Of a stretch of 64,000 nucleotides of DNA, positions 10,045-18,110 are shown piece by piece; the first letter of the stretch is position 1, and each line of letters opens with the position of its first letter. Source of the stretch: Polyangiaceae bacterium (lineage in GTDB: Bacteria; Myxococcota_A; Polyangia; Polyangiales; Polyangiaceae); assembly GCA_013214025.1 (NCBI GenBank), contig JABSRN010000003.1:124001-188000 (forward strand), written 5' to 3'. The translations under genes were made by a program, and so were the position numbers. The notes under the pieces are model-generated. The model was not told the DNA's origin. It did no database searches and saw nothing but the letters and a program-made list of their open reading frames with translations.

Positions 10045-10551
10045 ATGTCTAGAGTCCGCATGTCTATCGATACGAGAATCAGCAAATCGCATATCGCCTT
10101 AGGCGTATGGCTCGTCTGTCTGGCCACCCCAGCGTGCAAGGACCAAGAGAAGTGCGATAGTGCGGTGGCTACGACCCGCCAGGCGTTGAGCGTCGAAAAT
10201 CCAGAGAGTGCCCGCCAGTGGCGTGAACACACCTGGCAGGTATGTGAAGACGCCGCTCTAGTGGCGACGCTGGATCAGGAAATTCAGGCGAAAGAAGAAG
10301 AGATCCGAAAGAAGCTGGAAGAGGTGGCTGCAGCCACCCAGACGGCGGCCCAGGCGCGGGTGGAGCGAGCCCACGAAATTTGGGCGAACTACGATGAGCT
10401 CGACGATAAGAAAAAGACCAAGGCCAAGGTAGCCCGCTATGCCCGTCGGGCACGCAAGACCCTGCGCGGGCTGTCCACCGAGCACGCCACGCAGTTAAAA
10501 GAATACATCGACGCCGCGGAAGAGAAGCGCCTCAAGAAAGCTTCCGACTGA
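10045..10551 (+). CDS. small putative lipoprotein with helical charged domain
   Basis: 168 residues with no family I recognise. The start at 10045 is chosen because ccggagag sits at the right spacing upstream; an ATG at 10060 is also possible. A signal sequence ends at a lipobox-like ATPAC. The rest is strongly helical and charged, with a coiled-coil-like region (QEIQAKEEEIRKKLEEVAAA) and a lysine/arginine-rich C-terminal half. TAGAAT at 10023-10028 could be its -10 box. It is probably anchored in the envelope; function unknown. Confidence 0.7.
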   Translation: MSRVRMSIDTRISKSHIALGVWLVCLATPACKDQEKCDSAVATTRQALSVENPESARQWREHTWQVCEDAALVATLDQEIQAKEEEIRKKLEEVAAATQTAAQARVERAHEIWANYDELDDKKKTKAKVARYARRARKTLRGLSTEHATQLKEYIDAAEEKRLKKASD

Positions 10552-10596
10552 GCGGCCAGTATTCCGAGCGGCCAGTATTCCGAGCGGCCAGTGTCC
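10550..10596. repeat. 16-bp direct repeat, three copies
   Basis: gagcggccagtattcc occurs twice perfectly and a third time with a changed end (gagcggccagtgtcc). The first copy contains the stop codon of the upstream lipoprotein gene. A different 16-bp triplicated unit sits in the same kind of place at 39301-39348. Confidence 0.9.
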
Positions 10597-10601
10597 TGCG
10601 C

Positions 10602-10883
10602 TTAGGACGCTAGCGTGTCCATCCGGGCGGCCAGATCAAAGTCCTTCTGGGTCAGACCGCCGGCATCATGCGTGCTGAGGCGCACTTCCACCGTGCGGTA
10701 AACATTGCTCCAGTCGGGGTGATGGTCCATGGATTCGGCGACTAGCGCCACGGCGCTCATCCAACCGAATGCCGTTACAAAGTCGGCGAATTCGAACTTC
10801 CGGGTGATGAAATTACCGTCTCGGCTCCACGCGGGAAGTTGAGCGAGACCGGATTCGATCCCGGGATCATCTAGTTTTGGCAT
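10602..10883 (-). CDS. pterin-4a-carbinolamine dehydratase
   Basis: 93 residues, the normal length for this family. The active-site motif is present as MDHHPDWSNVYRTVEVRLSTHDAGGL, ending in LTQKDFDLAARMD. The enzyme dehydrates 4a-hydroxytetrahydrobiopterin to recycle the pterin cofactor. A ribosome site (ggagag) precedes the ATG by about eight bases. No aromatic amino acid hydroxylase is nearby; the only other pterin gene in the window is GTP cyclohydrolase I at 53901-54521. Confidence 0.93.
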   Translation of the reverse strand: MPKLDDPGIESGLAQLPAWSRDGNFITRKFEFADFVTAFGWMSAVALVAESMDHHPDWSNVYRTVEVRLSTHDAGGLTQKDFDLAARMDTLAS

Positions 10884-10949
10884 TCTGCGGCTCTCCTGGG
10901 GTGCATCCTACTCCCTAGCGCGCTGGGCTGTGCTAGAACCGCCCGGATC

Positions 10950-11903
10950 ATGCGTTGGAGAATTCCTGTGTCGCCGTTCCGTCTATCTCGCGTCCTTTCG
11001 CCCTTGTTTTGCGCTGCTTTGCTCGCCCTGACCGCCACCTCTTGTATCAAGAAGGCCGCTCTAGACGCCCACATCGCGAACGTCCGGCGTGGCGGTGACG
11101 CAATGGGGACCCTTCACGACTACGAGGTCGCTAAAGCGGCCGCTCTCGGGGGGCTGGCCCAGTTGGAAGGCGTGCATCAATTGGCTCCGCACAACGCGGA
11201 CGCGACGTTCATGCTCTGTCGAGGCTGGGTGGGGGTCACCCTCGCGTTCTACCAAGACGACTACGAGCGTGCGTTATTGGAGGATGACGAGGAAGGCATA
11301 GCCTACCACGATCTGCGCACCCAAGCCGGCTTCAAGCGGGCGCGGCACTTCGGCATTACAACTATCAACCTCATCTCCGAGGGCTTCGAAGACAATTTGG
11401 CGTCGTCGGATACACTTCGCAAGTGGCTGGTGGAAACCTTCACCGACGATACCTACGCCGAGGAGCTGACGTGGCTCGGCTTCTCGTGGGTAACTTACGC
11501 GGGCTCCTCGCGTCACGATCCCGAAACCGTTTCTAGCCTTTGGGTCGGCTTGGAGATCCTCCAACGAGCGGTCGAGCTGGACGAGACGGTTGCCAACGCC
11601 GCGGCGAGTGCTGTGCTGGCCGCCTACTACTCAAGCCAGAGTACCGACGCTGCGGATCCTCACTTTGATCGGGCCAAACGCGTGGCTAGCGACAAATACC
11701 TCCCGCTGCACCTGGCTCGCGCTACCCAGTACTTCTGCGCCAAACACGACCTGGCGAATTTCAAAAAAGAGCTGCAGTTCATCGTGGACGCTGGCGACGA
11801 TATGCCGGAGGTGCGGTTTCTGGGGCTCTACGCCAAGCGTCGGGCTGTTCGGTACCTGAAGCACTACGAGACTTTGTTCGACCATTGCAGCTTTCAGAAC
11901 TGA
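10950..11903 (+). CDS. TatT-like (TRAP transporter T-component family) lipoprotein
   Basis: 317 residues. Signal peptide with lipobox ALTATSC, then an all-helical TPR-like body. Features such as the FKRARHFG segment and the run of amphipathic helices match the TatT family, first described in Treponema as a periplasmic trimer that partners TRAP transporters. No TRAP permease is adjacent, as is common in myxobacteria, so the partner is unknown. A TGCTAGAAC box ends ten bases before the ATG. The 3' end overlaps a possible TTG start of the next gene. Confidence 0.75.
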   Translation: MRWRIPVSPFRLSRVLSPLFCAALLALTATSCIKKAALDAHIANVRRGGDAMGTLHDYEVAKAAALGGLAQLEGVHQLAPHNADATFMLCRGWVGVTLAFYQDDYERALLEDDEEGIAYHDLRTQAGFKRARHFGITTINLISEGFEDNLASSDTLRKWLVETFTDDTYAEELTWLGFSWVTYAGSSRHDPETVSSLWVGLEILQRAVELDETVANAAASAVLAAYYSSQSTDAADPHFDRAKRVASDKYLPLHLARATQYFCAKHDLANFKKELQFIVDAGDDMPEVRFLGLYAKRRAVRYLKHYETLFDHCSFQN

Positions 11904-12919
11904 CGACCCTGAGTCACGGCGCAGTAGCCCGTGGCGCAGTAGCCCACGGTAAAGTGCCGCAAGTACAGGGCCCCGGCGCCTCGGGCGATGACAACATCGT
12001 TCGTAGCCCGGGCAGGCTGTCACGACCGTGTTGGTTGATTCTTTTTGTTTGTGGCGTGTTGGGCTGTCAAGAGTCCGCGCCGACGGCGACTCCGTTGACC
12101 TCCGCAGCAACTACCGACGAAACTTCCCGCCAGCGGCGCTGGGTGTCCTTGGCGCCGGCGGTCACCGAAACCCTATTTGCGCTCGGGGCTGGGAACCGCA
12201 TCGTGGGGGTGAGCGATTATTGTTCCCACCCTGCGGATGTACAAAAATTGCCAAGAGCCGGCACCGCTTTGCGCCCCAACTTCGAGGCCTTGGTCCAGCT
12301 GAACCCCACGCTGATACTGAGCGAGAACAACAAGAACACTCAGACCACAGCGTTGTCTAAGCTCGCACCGACCCTGGCCCTGCCGTGGTTGTCCCTCGCC
12401 GAGGTGACCGCGAGTGTGCGGCTGCTCGGCAAAAAGGCGGGGTTGCCTCAAGCTGGAGAGAAACTGGCACAGCGCCTGTCGACGACTCTGAGGCGTTCTC
12501 CACCTCCGAATGCTCCTCGGGTGTTGTTAGTGCTGGGCTACTCACCCAAGCAGCTGAGCGAGGTGTGGTTCATTCGCAAAAATTCTCTGCATGGCGCCGC
12601 GCTGCGGGCCGCGGGGGGGCGGAACGCTATTGATCGTGATGTAGACGGTCTGCCGAAGCTGAGCTTGGAAGCGGTGTTGGATCTCGATCCTGAACAAGTG
12701 GTCGTACTGATTTCTCCTGAGCGGACCGAAGGGGTGAGCGACGAGCAGATATTGGCGGGTTGGCGAAAGCTCACGGTGCTTTCCGCCGTGAAAACCGACA
12801 AGTTAGCGATCGTTCGCGATGCCGGTATCTTCGCGAACGGACCCCGTATTTTGGACCTGGTACCGAAGCTTCGTCGGGCCTTGGCGCAACTCGGTGCCAC
12901 CCCTGCTGATCCGGGTTAG
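11885..12919 (+). CDS. periplasmic substrate-binding lipoprotein of a cobalamin/iron-chelate ABC importer (BtuF-like)
   Basis: Contains the BtuF/FecB fold: RRWVSLAPAVTETLFALGAG, IVGVSDYCSHPADV, and LVQLNPTLILSEN, followed by a C-terminal lobe with EAVLDLDPEQVVVLIS. A lipobox-like VLGC follows a hydrophobic stretch near residue 60 of the longest frame. The start is uncertain: TTG 11885 overlaps the preceding gene, and GTG 11954 would give a more sensible signal peptide. The leader region contains a 15-base direct repeat (ggcgcagtagccc at 11918 and 11933). ATPase and permease genes follow directly, so the importer is complete. Confidence 0.88.
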   Translation: MQLSELTTLSHGAVARGAVAHGKVPQVQGPGASGDDNIVRSPGRLSRPCWLILFVCGVLGCQESAPTATPLTSAATTDETSRQRRWVSLAPAVTETLFALGAGNRIVGVSDYCSHPADVQKLPRAGTALRPNFEALVQLNPTLILSENNKNTQTTALSKLAPTLALPWLSLAEVTASVRLLGKKAGLPQAGEKLAQRLSTTLRRSPPPNAPRVLLVLGYSPKQLSEVWFIRKNSLHGAALRAAGGRNAIDRDVDGLPKLSLEAVLDLDPEQVVVLISPERTEGVSDEQILAGWRKLTVLSAVKTDKLAIVRDAGIFANGPRILDLVPKLRRALAQLGATPADPG

Positions 12920-12933
12920 GCTGGCAAGCAATC

Positions 12934-13728
12934 GTGAGTTTGTTGGATCTGCGTGATGTAGGCGTCCGTCGCGGTGGGCGTGAGTTGCTCTCGGGCGTCA
13001 GTCTTGAGGTCAATCCGGGGGACTTGCTCGCGATACTCGGTCCCAACGGAGTCGGTAAGAGCACGCTGTTGCGACTCATGGCGGGACTGGTACCGCCCAG
13101 CGCCGGCCATGTTCGCCTGGGTACTGAACCCACCGGGGCGCTCAGCCCGCGTGAGCGGGCTGCCCGAGTCGCCTGGTTGCCCCAGGAGCGAAGCTCCGAT
13201 TCTGCCCAAACAGTTGAAGAGTTCGTTGCTACGGCTCGATTTCGATTTGGTGAATCGACTAGCGTCGCTATCGAACACTGTGCTCGTGCCTTCGGTCAAG
13301 CTGATGTCACCGGGCTGCGGGCTCGGCGTTGCGGTACTTTGTCGGGTGGCGAGCGACAGCGGGTGGCGGTGGCCGCTCTGCTTGCGCAAGAGACCGATCT
13401 GCTATTGTTGGACGAGCCCGCTAATCACCTGGATCCGAGCTACCAGCGGACCATTTACGAATTGATCGCTAAGCTCTGGCGCGCTGGCCATGGTGTGGTG
13501 TGCGTCACCCATGACGTCAACCTGCTGGCCCACCTCGGGGACGCTGACCGATTGCGAGTCATCGGTCTGGGCGCTGGCGGTGTCCGCTTCCAGACGACTT
13601 TTTCCGATGAAAGTTTGCCGGAAAAACTGAGTGCATTGTTCGACACGCGAATCATTGCACTGCGTGATGGACGGGCTCGTTATCTAGTCCCCGCGATTGG
13701 CGAGTCTGCCCCTCGAGAGCCATCATGA
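12934..13728 (+). CDS. ABC importer ATP-binding protein (BtuD/FecE/HmuV type)
   Basis: 264 residues. Walker A GPNGVGKSTLLR, Q-loop region LPQERSSDSAQT, signature LSGGERQRVAVA, Walker B LLLLDEPANHLDP and the switch histidine in VTHDVN are all intact. The GTG start lies 14 bases after the binding-protein gene and the end overlaps the permease start by four bases (ATGA). It energises uptake of a metal chelate, cobalamin or haem across the inner membrane. Confidence 0.94.
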   Translation: MSLLDLRDVGVRRGGRELLSGVSLEVNPGDLLAILGPNGVGKSTLLRLMAGLVPPSAGHVRLGTEPTGALSPRERAARVAWLPQERSSDSAQTVEEFVATARFRFGESTSVAIEHCARAFGQADVTGLRARRCGTLSGGERQRVAVAALLAQETDLLLLDEPANHLDPSYQRTIYELIAKLWRAGHGVVCVTHDVNLLAHLGDADRLRVIGLGAGGVRFQTTFSDESLPEKLSALFDTRIIALRDGRARYLVPAIGESAPREPS

Positions 13729-14675
13729 GCAAGCTGTCGAGCCGACGCCGGGCGCTCACAGGTGTCGCTTTGTGCTTGGTCGTATTGCTCGGTGCTCCTT
13801 TTGTTGGCGACACGGTGCGGCCAGAGGCGGCGGAATTCGTGCTGTGGGAGCTGCGCGTGCCGCGGGTCATGGTGGGTGCTCTGGTTGGTGGCATTCTCGG
13901 TATCGTAGGCGCCGCTTTTCAGACGATCTTCAATAACCCGCTGGCAACACCGAGCACGGTGGGCACAGTGGCGGGGGCCACGCTGGGAGCTTTGATGGCT
14001 TTGGTGTTGCCGGTTCCCGCCGTGCTGGCTGGATTGCCGGTAGTCACCGTGGCTGCCTTCGCGGGAGCTGTGGGCACTAGTTTGGTGGTGGGGGCCGTGG
14101 CCAGTCGTGGGCAGACCCGGGTAGAGGACATATTGCTTGTGGGCATCGCCCTCACGCTCGGCGCTAGTGCGATCTCTACTGGTCTTCAGTACACGGCGGA
14201 CATGTTGGCCCTGTTCTCCGCGGCTCAGTGGTCCCTGGGGCATCTGGCTCAGCTGGGATATGACGGCGTGTGGGTCCTCGGGCCTGTGGCGGTCCTCTGT
14301 GCTGCGGTGTTGCTCAGCCAAGTCCGTGGTCTAGAAGCACTGGTCGCCGGAGACGAGCTGGCCGAGAGCCGGGGCGTTCACGTACGGCAATTGCGTGCTG
14401 CGGTGGTCATAGTCGGGGCTTTGGGGGTAGCGGTCTGTGTTGCATGGTGCGGGCCCATTGCCTTCGTCGGGCTCATTGTCCCGCATATTGTTCGGCGGGT
14501 TTTTGGCTCGGCCCAGCGCGTCCTACTGCCTGGCTCATTGGTGACCGGAGCTGCGTTCTTGGTTTTCTGCGATGCTCTGGCCCGTGTCGTGGCATCGGGA
14601 CGCGAGCTGCCCGTTGGCGTGGTGACAGCTGCCCTCGGTGCCCCCGCCCTGGTTGTCCTGATCCGCCGACGTTAA
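13725..14675 (+). CDS. FecCD/BtuC-family permease
   Basis: 316 residues, nearly all hydrophobic, with about nine or ten membrane helices. Diagnostic parts are LRVPRVMVGALVGGILGIVGAAFQTIFNNPLATPSTVG, read here in two pieces: LRVPRVMVGALVGG and FQTIFNNPLATPS. Near the C-terminus FVGLIVPHIVR is the family motif that touches the ATPase. No cobalamin riboswitch is visible before the operon, so vitamin B12, haem and siderophore remain equally possible substrates. Confidence 0.94.
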   Translation: MSKLSSRRRALTGVALCLVVLLGAPFVGDTVRPEAAEFVLWELRVPRVMVGALVGGILGIVGAAFQTIFNNPLATPSTVGTVAGATLGALMALVLPVPAVLAGLPVVTVAAFAGAVGTSLVVGAVASRGQTRVEDILLVGIALTLGASAISTGLQYTADMLALFSAAQWSLGHLAQLGYDGVWVLGPVAVLCAAVLLSQVRGLEALVAGDELAESRGVHVRQLRAAVVIVGALGVAVCVAWCGPIAFVGLIVPHIVRRVFGSAQRVLLPGSLVTGAAFLVFCDALARVVASGRELPVGVVTAALGAPALVVLIRRR

Positions 14676-14794
14676 CGAAGTACGTGCCCAGCCACGGTCG
14701 TCGGGACGGGCAGTCTGGCGCGGGCCACGCTGGGAAGTGGCGTCAATATTCGGGTGATTGAGTTATCAGAAACGACGCCTCGCCCAAGTTTCAC

Positions 14795-14803
14795 TGCTAG
14801 CAT
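14795..14803 (+). promoter_or_regulatory. extended -10 box TGCTAGCAT, leaderless start predicted
   Basis: Matches TGnTAnnnT and ends seven bases before the ATG at 14811, so transcription should begin at or next to the start codon. This decides for 14811 over the upstream GTG 14754 and ATG 14802, neither of which has a ribosome site. Confidence 0.55.
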
Positions 14804-14810
14804 GGATCCC

Positions 14811-17240
14811 ATGTCGAGCCGTGCGGTGCTGGTCCTGGGAGATCCCGATACCGATCTTCCGGCGCTGATCGCTGAACTGGGCCGGCAGGGGGATTTTGAC
14901 GTCACCCTGGTACGGAGCGCCGAGGCCGGCATTGCGAAGCTCAGCGGCGCTCATTTCGACGCGATCCTGCTAGATATGAGCGTGCCGGGAGCTGCGCGCC
15001 TGTCGTTGGTAGCCAGGAGTCGGGGGGAAATGGCGTTGGTGCCCATCCTGGCTCTATCCGACAATTTGAATGCCCTCAGTTTTGAGAAGGCGTTTCGCTC
15101 GGGTGCGGACGATGCCGTCGCCCTCGAAGCGGGTGCCATTCTCAGTCGACTGACGGCATTGCCTGAAGACTCTGCACTGAAGGACGTGCAGCCTCGAGGC
15201 GAAGCTCTGGTGGCGGACTCGGATCGCGCGCGCTGCGACGTCGTTGCCCGTATCCTCACCCACGCCGGTTACCAGGTGAAGTTTGCGGCGGATGCTCTGG
15301 CTGCTCGTTTTTATCTTACGAAACCCAAGTTGACCCTGGTGGTGATTGGCGGCGACGTAGGTGAGCTGCGCTCCATGGTCGAGGACGCCCGCCGAAAGGG
15401 CAACAAGGCGAAATGGGTGTTTTCTGGGCGCCCCGACGATCTGCCGGGGTTTCACGAGGAGTTGAAAGGGCTCGGTGGCGTGGCGACCGTCAGCGCCTTC
15501 GGGCCGCCGGAGAATGTTCTCTATCTCGCCAACGAATTGTCTGCGGACGCGAAGGAGGACAATCGCGATGATGAACGTTTGTTGTATGGCACCTTCGCGA
15601 CCTTTCGTCCGGCGGATGGCGGCGAAGCGGAACCCGCCTTCACTTATAACGTAAGTCGGGAAGGGCTTTACATCCGAACCCTGGCGCCGCCCTCAGCGGA
15701 TCGGTTGCTAGTGGTGCTTAGGCCGCCAAACAGTGACCGAACAGTGGAGCTCACCGTTCAGGTGCTGAGACACCGCAAGTTCGGTCCCCCCGGTGGCGAA
15801 ACCGCTCCTCCGGGCTTCGCCATGAGTGTGCTCGAAGGGGATCCGGACGACCTGGCTCGTTGGAAGAGCGCGTTTTCTGAAGTGTCGATGGTGGAGAGCC
15901 TGATCCCCTCGCCGGGCGAGGCGAAACCAGTGAGCTCACGGCTCAGGTTGCCGTTGCCGACGCCGGTGGCGAAAAAGCAGGCCGCGACAAAACCGGCGCC
16001 CGCCACGCGGTCGAAGCCGAAAGCGACACGGTCAACTCCGAAACCCAGCAGCCCGGAGCCAGCGACGCCAAAATCTGGCGCTACAAAGTCGTCCACTGCG
16101 GATGCGGAGGAGAGCTCTCCACGCACGGCTGGCAAGCTGCCCACGAGTGAGCCGGGAGCCAGCAAGTTGCCGCCCACGCCACAGCCTTCCGCCAAGACGG
16201 CTGGCAAGACGGCTTCCAAGGGGGCTGCCAAGACGGCTTCGAAAGGGGGGGTAACAAGAGCTGGTAGAACGGTCGGATCGGGGGAGTTTGACATGAAGGA
16301 TGTCGATCTTGATGCGGTGATTCCCGACGAGTGGTCCAAGGAGGCGGAGAGTTCTCCGCCGGATCGCCCCTCCCTTAGCGCTGGAGTTTCCGATGACGAA
16401 CTACTGCCGGACTCGGCTTCCGAAATGCCTGCAGCGGAGGCTCGTGAGGATTCTGAAATCCCGGAATCGATCACCGCACATGCGGAAGTGCTAGCACCGG
16501 ATCCTCTGGCGCGTGATGTACCGGAATCGGTGACGATGGACGCCGAGCCAATGGACGCCATCCCGCCCGGGCCAGTGGAAGATACGTCGACTGAGCCGGC
16601 GCGGACTCCTGCGGAGAAAAAGCCTCCCATCGAGGAGCCCAGCGGCGATTCGGAGATCGATAGTTTGATTCCGCCAGCGCCGACCGCCAAGAAGAGTCGG
16701 GGGCCGCTGATCTTCGTGTGCGCAGCGGTCGTGCTGGGAGCGCTGGGAGCTGAACTTCTCGGTACGTCGTCAGAGAGCGGGGAGCCCGGTGTTGCGACAC
16801 CCGGTGTTGCGACGCCGCCCGCGGAACGGCCGCCAGCGCTAGCGCCTGCCCAACAAACAGGTACGAAGCCGGAACCGAGGGCAGCACCAGGGGCGCCTCC
16901 GGAGTCCAGTGCTGCGGAGTCCGGTGCTGCGGAGTCCAGTGCTGCGGAGCCAGAGCAGCCTGTCGAAGCGGAGCCGCCAGCACAGGCAGAAAAGCGCGAG
17001 AGCCCCCCGCCCGGTGAGCCTGGCGCTCTGCCGGCGCAATACGGCTACTTGGTTGTGACCTCGTCGTTAGAGACGGATGTGTATGTGCACGGAGTACTCG
17101 TCGGCCCCACGAACCAGTCTCTGAAAAGTCGATGTGGGATGCGCTTCATCAGATTGGGCGCTCCGGGTGCGTGGAAAAGCGTGGGCTACCCGACGAAGAT
17201 TGCTTGTCAGCAGGTCACCACGGTGGACATCAACAAGTAG
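14811..17240 (+). CDS. receiver-like / PilZ signalling protein with membrane anchor and periplasmic tail
   Basis: 809 residues from ATG 14811. Two receiver-like domains come first: about 1-115 (acceptor-like Asp in ILLDMSVPGA) and 120-240 (no clear phosphoacceptor). A PilZ-like domain follows (about 253-355), where cyclic-di-GMP-type control would be expected, although the usual RxxxR signature is not obvious. Then about 270 residues of low complexity rich in Pro, Ala, Lys and Ser; a membrane helix near 630-650 (GPLIFVCAAVVLGALGAELL); an Ala/Pro linker; and a small PEGA-like domain starting YGYLVVTSSLETDVYVHG. Short in-frame repeats (15 bp near 16905-16950) build part of the linker. Likely couples intracellular signals to the envelope. 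Confidence 0.75.
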   Translation: MSSRAVLVLGDPDTDLPALIAELGRQGDFDVTLVRSAEAGIAKLSGAHFDAILLDMSVPGAARLSLVARSRGEMALVPILALSDNLNALSFEKAFRSGADDAVALEAGAILSRLTALPEDSALKDVQPRGEALVADSDRARCDVVARILTHAGYQVKFAADALAARFYLTKPKLTLVVIGGDVGELRSMVEDARRKGNKAKWVFSGRPDDLPGFHEELKGLGGVATVSAFGPPENVLYLANELSADAKEDNRDDERLLYGTFATFRPADGGEAEPAFTYNVSREGLYIRTLAPPSADRLLVVLRPPNSDRTVELTVQVLRHRKFGPPGGETAPPGFAMSVLEGDPDDLARWKSAFSEVSMVESLIPSPGEAKPVSSRLRLPLPTPVAKKQAATKPAPATRSKPKATRSTPKPSSPEPATPKSGATKSSTADAEESSPRTAGKLPTSEPGASKLPPTPQPSAKTAGKTASKGAAKTASKGGVTRAGRTVGSGEFDMKDVDLDAVIPDEWSKEAESSPPDRPSLSAGVSDDELLPDSASEMPAAEAREDSEIPESITAHAEVLAPDPLARDVPESVTMDAEPMDAIPPGPVEDTSTEPARTPAEKKPPIEEPSGDSEIDSLIPPAPTAKKSRGPLIFVCAAVVLGALGAELLGTSSESGEPGVATPGVATPPAERPPALAPAQQTGTKPEPRAAPGAPPESSAAESGAAESSAAEPEQPVEAEPPAQAEKRESPPPGEPGALPAQYGYLVVTSSLETDVYVHGVLVGPTNQSLKSRCGMRFIRLGAPGAWKSVGYPTKIACQQVTTVDINK

Positions 17241-17348
17241 TCGAGCGTTCCGCGTCCGCCCCTCGGGCCGTGTCCCGGTCGATCGGGGATATAGCGCGTA
17301 ACTTTCGGGCGGACCATACCGCCGCACCTCGGCGCCGGCGGCTGCTCA

Positions 17349-17357
17349 TGCTAGCTT
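17349..17357 (+). promoter_or_regulatory. extended -10 box TGCTAGCTT, leaderless start predicted
   Basis: The box ends six bases before the GTG at 17364, with no ribosome site in between. Same arrangement as before the preceding gene. Confidence 0.55.
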
Positions 17358-17363
17358 CGTCAC

Positions 17364-18110
17364 GTGTCGGAAGGCGTTGTACTGATCATCGATGGTGGTG
17401 AAGACTCAGCGGGTCGTTTTGCGGCCGCGCTCCGTGAAGAGGGGTTCCAGGTGAAGATCTCTGGCAACGCCCGGGACGCCCTGACACAGCTCCAGCAATT
17501 TCCGCCGGATTGTGTGCTGTGCGACTTCGATCTGCCGGACATTGACGGCTATTGGGTGGTTTCTCGAGTCCGCGCATCGGCAGCAAAGGTGCGAGCCGTA
17601 CCGTTCGTGATGCTGATGCCGAGCAGCGAGAGCATCGCGCGTATGCAAGATATCGCCGACGGCGCGGATGCCTATATTGAAAAGCCGGGTGAGACACGTG
17701 AGGTGGTCGCCCAGGTCTCGGCTCTCGTCGGGATGATCGCCCGTCTCAAAGAAAGGGAGTCCCTCACCGCTGTTTCAGCGAGCGGACCCACGGCGTTTCG
17801 TGGCGATCTGTCGCAAATGTCTCTTGGTACTCTGCTGACCATGCTCGATATGGAGCGGCGCGAAGGGACTGTCCGTATTGACGACGAAAAAAACAACCAC
17901 ATGGTTGTGGAAATCAAAGAGGGATCCATCGTGAGTGCGACGGTCAACGGCAAGAAAACGCCGAGCATCGATGTTCTCCGACGCGCTCTAGGGCTTACCG
18001 GCGGACGCTTTACGTTCCAGCCGGGCGAGATCAAAACCAAGCTCGCCAAGCGACAGGCGATTCAGCACCTCATGCTGGAGGCCATGCGTCTCGAGGACGA
18101 AGAAGCCTAG
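17364..18110 (+). CDS. response regulator receiver with C-terminal DUF4388-type domain
   Basis: 248 residues. An N-terminal receiver (about 1-120) has the phosphoacceptor region CDFDLPDIDGYWV and the conserved lysine in YIEKPGE. After a short helix, residues 145-245 match the DUF4388 / PatA-like domain common in myxobacteria (FRGDLSQMSLGTLLTMLDMERREG... GRFTFQPGE). That domain is thought to mediate protein contacts and not DNA binding. The 3' end overlaps the end of the convergent kinase gene by 41 bases, probably because that gene is frameshifted. Confidence 0.88.
   Translation: MSEGVVLIIDGGEDSAGRFAAALREEGFQVKISGNARDALTQLQQFPPDCVLCDFDLPDIDGYWVVSRVRASAAKVRAVPFVMLMPSSESIARMQDIADGADAYIEKPGETREVVAQVSALVGMIARLKERESLTAVSASGPTAFRGDLSQMSLGTLLTMLDMERREGTVRIDDEKNNHMVVEIKEGSIVSATVNGKKTPSIDVLRRALGLTGGRFTFQPGEIKTKLAKRQAIQHLMLEAMRLEDEEA

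Noticed and set aside
10950-14675. Search for a cobalamin riboswitch before the BtuF-D-C-like genes
   Set aside because: No conserved B12-box-like stretch was seen upstream of 10950 or 11885, so none is reported.
15758-16690. 310-codon frame opposite the PilZ protein linker
   Set aside because: It is Gly/Ser/Ala low complexity created by the antisense of a Pro/Ala/Ser-rich region; no start signal.
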